In this document: positions 34,176 through 43,719 of the stretch, piece by piece | Layout of the letters: every line of letters starts with the position of its first letter | Position numbering within the stretch: the stretch's first letter is position 1 | Source: Prado023 sp963818445 | GTDB lineage: Bacteria; Actinomycetota; Actinomycetes; S36-B12; CAIYMF01 | Direction of reading: 5' to 3' | Length of the DNA: 64,000 bases | Assembly (NCBI GenBank): GCA_963818445.1 | Contig: CAWFSG010000020.1 | Location: 83,419 to 147,418, forward strand | The notes under the pieces: generated by a model | The model's database searches: none | What the model was told of the DNA's origin: nothing | Seen by the model: only the letters and a program-made list of their open reading frames with translations | Position numbers and translations under genes: made by a program

Positions 34176-36396
34176 GCACCCGGCGCTGGACCCCCAGGTC
34201 AAGCTCGACATCGACGCCATCCTGACCGACCTGGCCTCCTACCGACCCTCCCGGCGGGGGTGGGTCTGGCGGGCGGTCCCGGAGGGTGGCGTCCGCATGG
34301 GCCCGTTCACCTACCGCGACATGTCCGCCCCGCTCGGCCGGGGCATCGGCCTGCCCGCCTCGGAGTACTTCGAGCACGTGGACCCGCAGCCCAGCGCCGT
34401 GGTCACGACCGAGATCGCGTCCGGCCGGTTCGAGGACGACCTGCGCCGGATGCGGATGGCGGCCTGGCACGGTGCGGACCACATCATGGTCATCCGCACG
34501 ACCGGCCAGAGCCACATCGACGGGCTGCTGGAGGGCACGCCCGAGGGCACCGGCGGCGTGCCGATCACCCGCAAGCAGATCCGGGCCAGCCGCAAGGCGC
34601 TGGACCTCATCGAGGCCGAGGTCGGCCGCCCGATCAACTTCCACAGCTACGTGTCCGGGGTGGCCGGGCCGGAGGTGGCCGTCCTCTTCGCCGAGGAGGG
34701 CGTCAACGGCGCGCACCAGGACCCGCAGTACAACGTGCTGTACCGCAACATCAACATGTACCGGTCGTTCGTCGACGCCGCCGAGGCCAAGCGCGTCATG
34801 GTCGGCGCCGGGATCCTGCAGATCGACGGGGCGCACAACGCCAACGCGACCGCGCGGGCCGGCTGGCTGGTCCTGCCCGAGCTCATGGTCCAGCACGGCA
34901 TCAACTGCGCCTTCTCGCTGGCCTGCGGGATGCCCAAGGAGCTCATCGGCCTGTCCACCGTCCCCCCGAACGCGCCGCCCGCCCCGAAGCTCTGGTACGA
35001 CCTGCCCTACGCGGTCGCGCTGCGCGACTTCTTCACCGGCTACCGGATCCGGGCCCAGCAGAACACCCGCTACATCGAGTCCGACGTCGAGGAGGCCGTG
35101 CGCACGCACACCATCGACACGCTGATCTCGATCCTCACCGGCGCCGACATCCAGAGCACGATCACCCCCGACGAGGGCCGCAACGTCCCCTGGCACTACA
35201 ACAACATCCGCGCGGTGCAGACCGTCAAGCAGACGTGGGCAGCACTGGACGGCATCGGCGAGCTGGTGACGCTCAACCGCTCCGGACCGCTCGGGACGAT
35301 GGTCCGCGACATCCAGGCGCGGGCGGTGGTGTTCCTCGAGGAGATCCTCGAGTCCGGCGGCTACTTCGCCGCGGTCGAGGCCGGCTTCTTCGTCGACTCG
35401 GCGCAGTACCCCGAGCGCCACGGCGACGGGATCGCCCGGGAGGGTCACGGTGGAGTCGCGGCGGGCACCCTCGTGCCCCGCGACCCGGACTACCTGGCCC
35501 CCGTCTGCGACCACTTCGGCGACAACGCCCTGCCGGAGGGCCTGTCACGCGCCTGCGACCCGATCGGTGGCTGCACGCTGTGCGACCCGTCGAAGATCGT
35601 CTACATCGACGAGCTGGACCCCGAGGACAGCGTCGAGCGCCGGCTGGCCCAGACGCTGCCGTACCGCACCGGGGAGCTGATCCGACCTGAGGCGGAGTGG
35701 GCCGGCGACGGCGTCGTGCTCCTGCAGCTGATGATCCCCGACGACGAGGACCACGCCCGCGCGGCGGCGCTGCAGATCGCCCGGCGGATGGGGCTGGCCG
35801 ATCCCGAGGTGGTCAACCTCGGGGTCCTGCACCCGGCCGAGGGATGCTTCGTCGAGGTGAAGGGCACGGTCACGACCGACATCCGGCGCTCCGACCTGGT
35901 GATCCCCCCGAAGGAGGTCCTGCTCTCCGAGGACGAGCTGCGGGCTGCGGTCAGGGCCACCGGCCTCACCGTGGTGGCCGGCACCGTGGGCGAGGACGAG
36001 CACAGCGTCGGCCTGCGCGAGATCCTCGACATCAAGCACGGCGGGATCGAGAAGTACGGGGTCAAGTACCACTACCTGGGTACGTCTGTGCCGTTGGGAA
36101 AGCTGGTCGATGCCGCGATCGAGACCGGCGCCCACGCGATCCTGATGTCGACGATCATCAGCCACAACGACGTGCATCGCACGATGATGCGCAGGCTGGC
36201 CGAGCTGTGCCAGGAGCGGGGGATCCGCGACCGGATGATCCTCGTCGCCGGGGGAACGCAGGTCAGCCCCGACATGGCCGCCGAGACCGGCATGGACGCA
36301 ACCTTCGGTCGCGGCACCAAGGGCATCGACGTGGTGAACGCCCTCGTGAAGGCCCTGCGCGCACGGGGCGTCGACACGGGGACCGGGATCGGATGA
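34168..36396 (+). CDS. oraE: D-ornithine 4,5-aminomutase, large subunit (B12- and PLP-dependent)
   Basis: 742 residues, the normal family length. The N-terminal TIM-barrel part includes MAAWHGADHIMVIRTTGQSH and GGCTLCDPSK. The C-terminal Rossmann-like B12 domain has EILDIKHGGIEKYGVKYHYL, MSTIISHNDVHRT and ILVAGGTQVSPDMA; the histidine of IKHGG is the probable cobalamin ligand region and a lysine of this domain binds PLP in the known enzyme. Adenosylcobalamin starts a radical 1,2-amino shift in D-ornithine. ATG at 34168 lies in the end of oraS, and its stop overlaps the next gene (ATGA). Cobalt for B12 may come through cbiMNQO at 1444-4083. Confidence 0.94.
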   Translation: MPEHPALDPQVKLDIDAILTDLASYRPSRRGWVWRAVPEGGVRMGPFTYRDMSAPLGRGIGLPASEYFEHVDPQPSAVVTTEIASGRFEDDLRRMRMAAWHGADHIMVIRTTGQSHIDGLLEGTPEGTGGVPITRKQIRASRKALDLIEAEVGRPINFHSYVSGVAGPEVAVLFAEEGVNGAHQDPQYNVLYRNINMYRSFVDAAEAKRVMVGAGILQIDGAHNANATARAGWLVLPELMVQHGINCAFSLACGMPKELIGLSTVPPNAPPAPKLWYDLPYAVALRDFFTGYRIRAQQNTRYIESDVEEAVRTHTIDTLISILTGADIQSTITPDEGRNVPWHYNNIRAVQTVKQTWAALDGIGELVTLNRSGPLGTMVRDIQARAVVFLEEILESGGYFAAVEAGFFVDSAQYPERHGDGIAREGHGGVAAGTLVPRDPDYLAPVCDHFGDNALPEGLSRACDPIGGCTLCDPSKIVYIDELDPEDSVERRLAQTLPYRTGELIRPEAEWAGDGVVLLQLMIPDDEDHARAAALQIARRMGLADPEVVNLGVLHPAEGCFVEVKGTVTTDIRRSDLVIPPKEVLLSEDELRAAVRATGLTVVAGTVGEDEHSVGLREILDIKHGGIEKYGVKYHYLGTSVPLGKLVDAAIETGAHAILMSTIISHNDVHRTMMRRLAELCQERGIRDRMILVAGGTQVSPDMAAETGMDATFGRGTKGIDVVNALVKALRARGVDTGTGIG

Positions 36397-37754
36397 CGAT
36401 CGACGCGCTGGTCCTCGAGGTGGGCTCCACGATCACCAAGGCCAACGGCTTCCGCAGGAGCACCGACGGGTGCCTGGACCATGTCGCCCAGGGCTTCGCC
36501 CCGACCAGCGTCGAGGCGGGGGACGTCGGGGTCGGGGTGGATGCGGCGGTGGCCCATCTGCAGGACTCCAGCGGGCTGTCGGCAGCGGACGCGGAGGTCT
36601 TCGTCAACAGCTCGGCGGCCGGGGGGCTGCGGATGACCGTCCACGGCCTCACGATGGGCATGACCGCCCGGGCTGCCCGCGAGGCGGCTCTCGGGGCGGG
36701 GGCGATCGTGTCACTGGTCACCGCCGGACGGCTGGGCCGCGACGACATCGAGCAGATCCGCGCGCTCGACCCGAGCATGGTCCTGCTGGCCGGGGGAGTC
36801 GACCACGGCGACCGGGAGGTCGTCCTGGCCAACGCGCGGGCCCTGGCCGGCTCCGGGGTGCGCGGGCCGGTCCTGTACGCGGGGAACGTCGCCGTCCAGC
36901 GGGCGGTGCGCAGCATCTTCGAGGACTCCGGCATCGAGCTGGTGGTCACGGACAACGTGTTCCCCGACATCGATGAGCTGGCCGTGGAGCCAGTCCGTGC
37001 ACTGGTGCACGAGGAGTTCAACCGGCACATCGTGCACGCGCCCGGGATGGCCCGGCTGGCGGCCCTCTCCGAGTGGCGGATCCTGCCCACGCCCGGTGCG
37101 GTCCTGCTCGGTGCGGAGCTGTTCGCCGACGAGGTCGGGGACTGCCTCGTCGTCGACGTCGGTGGGGCCACGACCGACGTCCACAGCGTCACCGACGGCA
37201 GCCCGGAGTGGACCGCCCGGGCCATCGACCCGGAGCCGCGCGCCAAGCGCACCGTCGAGGGCGACCTCGGCGTGTTCGTCAATGCGCACAACATCGCCGA
37301 GCTCGCCGGGGGTGCGGACTGGTCGGCTGACCTGGCGGACCTGGCTGCCGTGCCGATCACCGAGCGCCAGCGCCAGCTGACCCGTGAGCTGTGCGCATTC
37401 GCGGTCACCACCGCTACCCAGCGCCATGCCGGCGTGGTGAGCGAGCACTACACCCCCAGCGGCCGGAGGCAGGTCGTCCGCGGGCGGGACCTGACGGCCG
37501 TGCGGTGGGTGGTCGGCACCGGCGGAGCCCTGACCCGGGTGCCCGGCGGCCGGGAGATCCTGCGCTCCATCTGCCGTGGCCCCGGGAAGCACCTGCTCCC
37601 CCCGCCGGAGGCCCGGATCCTCATCGACCGGGACTACCGCTTCTCCGCCCTGGGCACCCTGGCCCAGGCGCACCCGGACGAGGTCCGGGCCACCTTCCGG
37701 CGGTGGGTGGCCGATGAACGGTCGCGCCAGCCGGATGACCCGATCCCATCCTGA
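36393..37754 (+). CDS. MutL/GlmL-like reactivating ATPase of the ornithine operon
   Basis: 453 residues of the MutL/GlmL (ASKHA) family: LVLEVGSTITKANGF is the phosphate-1 motif, VFVNSSAAGGLRMTVHG is typical, and CLVVDVGGATTDVHSV is the phosphate-2 motif, with VVGTGGALTRVPGG towards the end. Such proteins accompany B12-dependent glutamate, ornithine and lysine aminomutases and are believed to reactivate or protect the cobalamin enzyme. The position between oraE and orr, with an ATGA overlap to oraE, matches clostridial clusters. The exact molecular role in this operon is inferred from family. Confidence 0.88.
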   Translation: MTIDALVLEVGSTITKANGFRRSTDGCLDHVAQGFAPTSVEAGDVGVGVDAAVAHLQDSSGLSAADAEVFVNSSAAGGLRMTVHGLTMGMTARAAREAALGAGAIVSLVTAGRLGRDDIEQIRALDPSMVLLAGGVDHGDREVVLANARALAGSGVRGPVLYAGNVAVQRAVRSIFEDSGIELVVTDNVFPDIDELAVEPVRALVHEEFNRHIVHAPGMARLAALSEWRILPTPGAVLLGAELFADEVGDCLVVDVGGATTDVHSVTDGSPEWTARAIDPEPRAKRTVEGDLGVFVNAHNIAELAGGADWSADLADLAAVPITERQRQLTRELCAFAVTTATQRHAGVVSEHYTPSGRRQVVRGRDLTAVRWVVGTGGALTRVPGGREILRSICRGPGKHLLPPPEARILIDRDYRFSALGTLAQAHPDEVRATFRRWVADERSRQPDDPIPS

Positions 37755-37772
37755 CCACGAAACGAGCCAGCC

Positions 37773-38852
37773 ATGTTCATCCGCACGCCGCGACTGGAGA
37801 TCTACGTCGACCGGATCGAGGCCAATGCCCGCAGCATCATCGAGCTGTGCCGCCAGCATGGGGTCCAGGTCGCGTGCGTCACCAAGGTGATGGGCTCGCA
37901 CCCGGCCCTGCTGCACGCATTGGAGAACGCGGGAGCCGACATGATCGGCGACTCCCGCGTGTCGAACCTCGAGTCGATCAGCAACACCGGCCTGGCCGTC
38001 CCGACGATGATGCTGCGACCGCCGGCTCCCAGCCATGTCGCCGACGTGGTCCGCTGCGCCGACTACTCCCTGAACTCCTCGGCGCGGACCGTGGAGCTGC
38101 TCAGCGAGGCGGCGCAGTTGACCGGTCGCGAGCACAAGGTCGTCATCATGGTGGACGTCGGGGACCTGCGGGAGGGGATCTGGCCGGACCGCGTGGTGTC
38201 CGTCGTCCGGCAGGTGGCCCGGCTGCCGCGCATCGAGGTGGTCGGGCTCGGGACCAACCTCGCGTGCTTCGGTGGGGTGATCCCGGACACCGAGCACATG
38301 CAGCAGCTCATCGACCTCCGAGATGAGTGCCGCGAGGCGACCGACCTGCCGCTGGACCTGCTCTCGGGGGGCAACAGCGCGAACCTGCCCCTGCTGGCCG
38401 ACGGTGGCCTGCCCCCGGAGATCAACCACCTGCGCATCGGCGAGTCGATCACGCTGGGCCGCAACGTCATCGACCGGACGCCGTGGCCCGGGACGCGGCA
38501 GGACACCTTCCGGGTCGTGGCCGAGGTCATCGAGGTGGAGCGCAAGCCGTCGATCCCGATCGGCCGGCGAAGCCAGGACGCCTTCGGTGGTCAGGCCACC
38601 TTCGTGGACCGGGGGGTCCGCACGCGCGCGATCTGCAACATCGGGCGCCAGGACGTCGTCGTGGATGGTGTCACGCCCGTGGACCCGGGGATGATCGTGC
38701 TCGGCGGGAGCAGCGATCACCTCATCATCGACGTCGAGCAGGCCGCGGAGGAGGTGCGGACCGGGTCGGAGATCGCGTTCATCCCCAGCTACGGATCCCT
38801 GCTGGCGGCCACCACCTCGCCCTACGTGCAGAAGGTGGTGCTGCGCGGCTGA
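37773..38852 (+). CDS. orr: Ornithine racemase (PLP, alanine-racemase fold)
   Basis: 359 residues. RLEIYVDRIEANARSIIELC and VACVTKVMGSHPALLHAL place the PLP lysine in VTKV near residue 35, as in fold-III racemases. MIGDSRVSNLESI, VVIMVDVGDLREGI and LSGGNSANLPLL match ornithine racemase and its relatives. It makes D-ornithine for OraSE from L-ornithine. It is the last gene of the operon, 18 bp after the MutL-like gene. The 96 bp to the convergent bkd operon contain GC-rich short inverted repeats but no clear terminator. Confidence 0.9.
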   Translation: MFIRTPRLEIYVDRIEANARSIIELCRQHGVQVACVTKVMGSHPALLHALENAGADMIGDSRVSNLESISNTGLAVPTMMLRPPAPSHVADVVRCADYSLNSSARTVELLSEAAQLTGREHKVVIMVDVGDLREGIWPDRVVSVVRQVARLPRIEVVGLGTNLACFGGVIPDTEHMQQLIDLRDECREATDLPLDLLSGGNSANLPLLADGGLPPEINHLRIGESITLGRNVIDRTPWPGTRQDTFRVVAEVIEVERKPSIPIGRRSQDAFGGQATFVDRGVRTRAICNIGRQDVVVDGVTPVDPGMIVLGGSSDHLIIDVEQAAEEVRTGSEIAFIPSYGSLLAATTSPYVQKVVLRG

Positions 38853-38948
38853 GGCCACGACCCCGCCATGACGACGACCTCGGTCCCGCTCCCACGCCAG
38901 CCCCGGGGCACTCGGCCGGGGTACGGCCGAAAGGCCCCCACGCCGATC

Positions 38949-40400
38949 TCAGCCCAGTGCCAGCGCCGTCGCGGGGTCGGACATGAAGTCGGCCACCTCC
39001 CGCAGGACCCGTGACCCCATCGCCCCATCCACCACCCGGTGGTCGAACGACAGCGCGAGGGTCACGACGTCGCGCACCTCGACGCGGCCGTCCACAGCCC
39101 ACGGCCGGGGCAGGACCCGACCCAGGGCCAGGATCGCCACCTCGCCGGTGTTCAGGATCGGGGTGCCCCCGTCCACGCCGAACACGCCCACGTTGGTGAT
39201 CGTGATGGTGGAGCCACGCAGGTCCTCGGGCCGTGATCGGCCCGCCCGGGCGGTCTCGATCAGGCGGGCCAGGGCATCGCCCATGCCCCGCAGGTCCAGG
39301 TCCTGGGCGTCGGCGATCCGCGGGACGATCAGCCCGCGGGGGGAGTCGACGGCGATCCCCAGGTGCACGCTGCGGTGCACGAGCAGGTTCTCGCCGCTCT
39401 CGTCCAGGCTGGAGTTCACGGTCGGATGGTCCCGAGCGGCGCGGACCAGGCCCAGCGCCGCGAAGGTCAGCGGCGTGATGGACAGGCCAGCCAGGTCCTC
39501 GCGGGCGCGGGCGGCCCGGATGAGGGCGGTCATCGCCGTCACGTCGACATCGACCCACTCGGTGACGTGCACCGCGGTGAAGGCCGACGACGTCATCGCG
39601 TGCGCCATCATCCGACCGACGTGGGTCAGCGGCACGACCTCGCTCCCACCACCGTCGGCGGCACGCACCACCGGGGGCGTCGGCACGACCCGTCCCGGCG
39701 TCACGGGCCCTCGCGCTGACGCGGCTGCCCGCGCCACGTCGTCATGCGTGATCGTCCCGTCGGGCCCCGTGGGAACGACCTGGGCCAGGTCGACGTCGAG
39801 GTCGCGGGCCAGGCGTCGGACGGGCGGCTTGGCCCGGACCGGGGTGCTGCCCAGCCGGGTCTCCAGCGCCCGACCGAGCTCCAGGCCTCCCTGGCGGACG
39901 GGTCGGGCCCGCTCACCGGGCGGCCCGGGCTCGACGTGGTCAGCCCCGTGCGGGGTCCGGCGCGGCCGGCGCAGGGGCGTCTGCTCCGCCTTGACCCCAT
40001 AGCCCACGAGCACGGCCGTGCGCTGGCCCTCCGGGCTGCTCCCCGCCGTACCGTCGGCAGCGCCCGCGAGTGCAGCCTCCGGTGCCGGCGCAGCCCCGGC
40101 CGGGGTGACCCCGGCCCCCGCACCGGCCCCCGCATCGGCCCCCGCACCGGCCTGACCCGGGACCCCGTCCTCGATCCGGATGATCGGCTGCCCGACGGGC
40201 ACCACGTCACCGGGTGCCGCCAGCACCTCCACCACGACCCCGGCGTACGGGCTGGGCAGCTCGACGGCGGCCTTGGCAGTCTCGACCTCGAGCAGGATCT
40301 CGTTGACGACCACGGTGTCCCCGACGGCCACGCGCCAACCGAGCACCTCGGCCTCGGTCAGGCCCTCGCCGGCGTCGGGCATCCGGAACTCGTGCAGCAC
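38949..40400 (-). CDS. bkdC: Branched-chain-type 2-oxoacid dehydrogenase E2 (dihydrolipoyl acyltransferase)
   Basis: 483 residues. Lipoyl domain residues 1-80 with the lipoylated lysine in VETAKAAVELPSPY. Next comes a long Ala/Gly/Pro linker (about 85-115) built from near-repeats. The E1/E3-binding domain is PPVRRLARDLDVDLAQVVPTG near residue 190. The catalytic acyltransferase domain ends with SFDHRVVDGAMG, containing the HxxxD histidine. It transfers the acyl group to CoA. With E1 beta and E1 alpha upstream it forms an operon; no E3 is present here. Specificity (branched-chain rather than pyruvate) is inferred from the gene layout. Confidence 0.9.
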   Translation of the reverse strand: MLHEFRMPDAGEGLTEAEVLGWRVAVGDTVVVNEILLEVETAKAAVELPSPYAGVVVEVLAAPGDVVPVGQPIIRIEDGVPGQAGAGADAGAGAGAGVTPAGAAPAPEAALAGAADGTAGSSPEGQRTAVLVGYGVKAEQTPLRRPRRTPHGADHVEPGPPGERARPVRQGGLELGRALETRLGSTPVRAKPPVRRLARDLDVDLAQVVPTGPDGTITHDDVARAAASARGPVTPGRVVPTPPVVRAADGGGSEVVPLTHVGRMMAHAMTSSAFTAVHVTEWVDVDVTAMTALIRAARAREDLAGLSITPLTFAALGLVRAARDHPTVNSSLDESGENLLVHRSVHLGIAVDSPRGLIVPRIADAQDLDLRGMGDALARLIETARAGRSRPEDLRGSTITITNVGVFGVDGGTPILNTGEVAILALGRVLPRPWAVDGRVEVRDVVTLALSFDHRVVDGAMGSRVLREVADFMSDPATALALG

Positions 40401-40409
40401 GGCTCCTCC

Positions 40410-41387
40410 TCAGTAGGCCATGGACCGGTCGACGGCCTCAAGGACGCGGTCCAGGTCGGGCAGGTAGATCTCCTCGATCCGCGAGGGTGGATAGGGCGCG
40501 TGGAACCCGCCGACCCGCAGCACGGGAGCCTCGAGCTGGTAGAAGCACTCCTGCGTGACCTCCGCGGCGATCTCCGCCCCGACTCCGCCCACCACCGGCG
40601 CCTCGTGCACCACGATCAGCCGACCCGTGCGCCCCACCGACTCGATGATCGTCGGCATGTCCAGCGGCGCCAGGCTGCGCGCGTCGATCACCTCGAGGTC
40701 GCGGTCGGTATCGGCTTGGGCGGCGTCCATGCAGGTGCGCACCATCGGACCCCAGCACAGCAGGGTCGCGTCGTGGCCCCGCTTGACGACCCGCGCCCGG
40801 AACAGCTCGGGCAGGGGCGCCAGGGGTGCCTCGACATCCACCTCGCCCTTGTCCCAGTACCGGCGCTTCGGCTCGAAGAACAGCACCGGGTCGGGGTGGG
40901 CGATCGCCTGCCGGATCATCATGAACGCATCCGCGGGTGTGCTGGGGGTCACGATCCGCAGGCCGGGGGAGTGGGCGAAGTAGGCCTCGGGGGATTCGGA
41001 ATGATGCTCCACCGCACCGATCCCGCCGCCGTTGGGAACGCGGATCACGATCCGCATCGACAGCGTGCCGGCCGATCGCAGGTGCAGGCGGGCCACCTGG
41101 GTGGTGATCTGGTCGAACGCGGGGAAGATGAAGCCGTCGAACTGGATCTCGGCCACCGGGGCGTACCCACGCATCGCCAGGCCGACGGCCGTGCCGATGA
41201 TGCCGCTCTCGGCCAGCGGGGTGTCGATGACCCGGTCCTCGCCGTACTGCGCCTGCAGGCCGTCGGTGATGCGGAACACCCCACCGAGGCGGCCGATGTC
41301 CTCGCCCATGAGCAGGACCTTCGGGTCGTCGCGCATCGCCGCGTCGAGCCCGGCGTTCAGGGCCTTGGCCATCGTGAGCACGGCCAT
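40410..41387 (-). CDS. bkdB: 2-oxoacid dehydrogenase E1 component, beta subunit
   Basis: 325 residues. MAKALNAGLDAAMRDDPKVLLMGEDIG, then VIDTPLAESGIIGTAVGLAMRG with the conserved Glu that contacts thiamine diphosphate, and GAVEHHSESPEAYFAHSPGL in the middle. DLEVIDARSLAPLD and VVHEAPVVGGVGAEIAA follow in the C-terminal domain. It forms the alpha2beta2 E1 that decarboxylates 2-oxoacids. The ATG comes one base after the E1 alpha stop, and 9 bp separate its stop from the E2 start. Confidence 0.93.
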   Translation of the reverse strand: MAVLTMAKALNAGLDAAMRDDPKVLLMGEDIGRLGGVFRITDGLQAQYGEDRVIDTPLAESGIIGTAVGLAMRGYAPVAEIQFDGFIFPAFDQITTQVARLHLRSAGTLSMRIVIRVPNGGGIGAVEHHSESPEAYFAHSPGLRIVTPSTPADAFMMIRQAIAHPDPVLFFEPKRRYWDKGEVDVEAPLAPLPELFRARVVKRGHDATLLCWGPMVRTCMDAAQADTDRDLEVIDARSLAPLDMPTIIESVGRTGRLIVVHEAPVVGGVGAEIAAEVTQECFYQLEAPVLRVGGFHAPYPPSRIEEIYLPDLDRVLEAVDRSMAY

Positions 41388-41388
41388 G

Positions 41389-42477
41389 TCAGTGCCCCCG
41401 TCCAGAGTCGGCGAAGTCCGCGAGGTAGGCCGAGAGCCAGGCCCGGTCGCGGTCCACGACCGGGTGCTCGGTGGCGTACAGGTGGTCGAACATCGACAGG
41501 GGAACGGGATCGGGCATCGCCCGGCAGGCGGCGCGCATGTGCTCCCCGAGCGCATCGGCCCCGGCGTCGACCTCGGCGAGGAACGCCGCGTCGGCGATCC
41601 CCGAGCGGGAGATGTGCGCCCGCACCCGTTCGATCGGGTCCTTGAGCTTCCACGCCTCGCCCTCGGCGGTCGTCCGGTACCGGGTGGGGTCATCGGAGGT
41701 GGTGTGCGCACCCATGCGGTAGGTGAACGCCTCGACCAGGGTGGGACCGCCGCCCTGTCGTGCCCGATCGAGGGCGGCGCTCACCACGGCCTCGACGGCC
41801 AGCACGTCGTTGCCGTCCACGCGGACCCCAGGGAACCCGTATCCGGCGGCCCGCTTGAACAGCGGGATCCGGGTCTGGCGCTCCAACGGCTCGGAGATCG
41901 CCCACTGGTTGTTCTGGCAGAAGAACACCACGGGCGCATCGTTCACCGCCGCGTAGACGAACGCCTCGGCCACGTCTCCCTGGGACGACGCCCCGTCGCC
42001 GAAGCAGACCACGACGGCATCGTCGGTCGCGTCCCGCTGGATGCCCATGGCGTAGCCGACAGCGTGCAGGGTCTGGTCGCCGATCACGATCGTGTACAGG
42101 CTGAACCCATGATCGGCAGGGTCCCATCCACCCAGGGTCGTGCCACGGAACAGTCCCAACAGGGTCACCGGGTCGACACCGCGCACATAGGCCATCCCGT
42201 GCTCGCGGTAGGTCGGGAAGATCCGGTCGGTGGGCCGCGTGGCCCGGGCCGCGCCCACCTGTGCGGCCTCCTGGCCCTGGCAGGGCGCCCACAGCCCGAG
42301 CTCACCGTGGCGCTGCAGGGCCGTCGCCTCCGCATCGAGCCGTCGGACCATGACGAGGTCCGTGTACCGGTGACGCCAGGCGGAGTCGGTCAGCGACAGC
42401 GCATAGTCGGGGTGCTCGACCAGCACCCCCTCGGGGGTGAGCAGCTGGACGAGCTCGGGCCCGCCGTCGATGGACAT
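41389..42477 (-). CDS. bkdA: 2-oxoacid dehydrogenase E1 component, alpha subunit
   Basis: 362 residues. The thiamine diphosphate motif runs from CFGDGASSQGDVAEAFVYAA to CQNNQWAIS (GDG to NN). FPTYREHGMAYVRGV, RVDGNDVLAVEAVV and AFTYRMGAHTTSDDPTRYR, the phosphorylation-loop region, are typical of branched-chain or acetoin-type E1 alpha. It is the first gene of the operon. The 135 bp upstream to DUF3467 are GC-rich and probably hold the promoter, though I cannot point to boxes. Confidence 0.92.
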   Translation of the reverse strand: MSIDGGPELVQLLTPEGVLVEHPDYALSLTDSAWRHRYTDLVMVRRLDAEATALQRHGELGLWAPCQGQEAAQVGAARATRPTDRIFPTYREHGMAYVRGVDPVTLLGLFRGTTLGGWDPADHGFSLYTIVIGDQTLHAVGYAMGIQRDATDDAVVVCFGDGASSQGDVAEAFVYAAVNDAPVVFFCQNNQWAISEPLERQTRIPLFKRAAGYGFPGVRVDGNDVLAVEAVVSAALDRARQGGGPTLVEAFTYRMGAHTTSDDPTRYRTTAEGEAWKLKDPIERVRAHISRSGIADAAFLAEVDAGADALGEHMRAACRAMPDPVPLSMFDHLYATEHPVVDRDRAWLSAYLADFADSGRGH

Positions 42478-42612
42478 GCTGCGCTGGCCTCCTCCCGGGT
42501 GGTCGCCCCACGCGTTGTGCGGTCCGCGGTGCGCCCCCAGGGGAAGCATCGCAGGCGCGGTGCCGGTGTGGCCCGGTGGAAGGCGGGCCCTGGAGCCCGG
42601 GCAGCGGTGCGG

Positions 42613-42906
42613 CTACGAGGGGGGGCCGTCCACCTCACGGGGCATCGCCTTCTGGGCGTAGGTCGCCCAGTTGGTCTCCAGCGCCTCGATCAGCTGGGTC
42701 ACCATCAACGGGGACAGGTTCACCCGGGCCACGACGACGCCCTGCATGTCCGGCGCGGTCGCGAAGTCGATCCGGGCGAAGTCCAGTGTGAACTCGTACG
42801 GGCTGTGCGAGACCCGGGCGAAGTTGGCCCAGACCCCGCCCTTGTGCGCATCGGGCATCTCGAGGGACACATGGACCTGCTGCGGGTCGTTCGGGTGCTC
42901 GGACAT
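42613..42906 (-). CDS. DUF3467 protein
   Basis: 97 residues. The pattern VSHSPYEFTLDFARIDFAT, then GVVVARVNLSPLMVTQLIEALETN, is that of DUF3467, a small family of unknown function in bacteria. No catalytic residues are evident and the protein is probably soluble. It starts 16 bp after the CPBP gene ends, so it may be co-transcribed with that gene and the glycosyltransferase. Confidence 0.8.
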   Translation of the reverse strand: MSEHPNDPQQVHVSLEMPDAHKGGVWANFARVSHSPYEFTLDFARIDFATAPDMQGVVVARVNLSPLMVTQLIEALETNWATYAQKAMPREVDGPPS

Positions 42907-42921
42907 GACAGCCAGTCTGGC

Positions 42922-43719
42922 TCAGCCGGCCGACGGCAGCCAGTCCACCCGGCCCTCGAGCACGGCGTACCCGACGAAGGCCACGATGTCGATCAGCGCG
43001 TGGGCGACGATCAGGGGCAGCACCCGACCCCAGCGCACGAACAGCCAGCCGAAGAACGCGCCCATGGCCATGTTGCCCAGCAGACCGCCGATGCCCTGGT
43101 AGAGGTGGTAGCTGCCGCGCACCACCGCGCTCGTCGAGATGGTGGCCCAGGGCGCCCACCCGAGTTGTGTGAGGCGGCGCATCACGAACCCGATGACGAT
43201 GACCTCCTCGACGACGGCGTTCTGCAGCGCCGCCCCGATCAGGACCGGCCAGCGCCACCACTGGTCGGGCAGCGCCTGCGCGACGACGGCCAGGTTGACC
43301 CCTGACTCGTAGGCCACCAGGTAGCCGACCAGCCCGATGCCACCGACGACCGCGGCCAGCCCCGCGCCGCGCAGGAGGTCCCGGCCCGGCTGCGTGAGGT
43401 CCAGGCCGATCGCGCGGACCCCCTCTCCGGAGCGCACCAGCAGGTACCAGACCAGGGCGACCGGAGCCAGCGCGAAGCAGATCCGAAGCACCTGACGGAC
43501 CAGGTCCAGCAGCGGTCGCCCCGGGGCCAGCGTGTCGTTGAGGACGGCGGACTGCCCGGCCAGCGGCACGCCACTGGTGAGGTCGGCCAGGAAGCTGACG
43601 ATCGAGTAGATGCCGGACCGGCCCAGCGACAGCGCCAGAACGATCAGGATCTCGGCGACGATCATGCCCCGGGTCAGACCCGGTGGGCGCTCGCCCCGAA
43701 GGCCGACGCCAGGGGTCAC
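42922..43719 (-). CDS. CPBP-family intramembrane metalloprotease
   Basis: 265 residues with about seven hydrophobic segments. VEEVIVIGFVMRRL gives the EE pair, but the third position of the usual EExxxR motif is altered (EEVIVIGF). RGSYHLYQGIGG has the His of the second motif, and VAHALIDIVAFVGY gives the third with D in place of N. The protease assignment is by family; activity is less certain given the changed residues. GTG at 43719 overlaps the glycosyltransferase stop (GTGA). Confidence 0.8.
   Translation of the reverse strand: MTPGVGLRGERPPGLTRGMIVAEILIVLALSLGRSGIYSIVSFLADLTSGVPLAGQSAVLNDTLAPGRPLLDLVRQVLRICFALAPVALVWYLLVRSGEGVRAIGLDLTQPGRDLLRGAGLAAVVGGIGLVGYLVAYESGVNLAVVAQALPDQWWRWPVLIGAALQNAVVEEVIVIGFVMRRLTQLGWAPWATISTSAVVRGSYHLYQGIGGLLGNMAMGAFFGWLFVRWGRVLPLIVAHALIDIVAFVGYAVLEGRVDWLPSAG

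Noticed and set aside
40085..40155. Tandem GC-rich repeat inside the E2 gene
   Set aside because: It encodes the usual Ala/Gly/Pro flexible linker of lipoyl enzymes, so it needs no other explanation.
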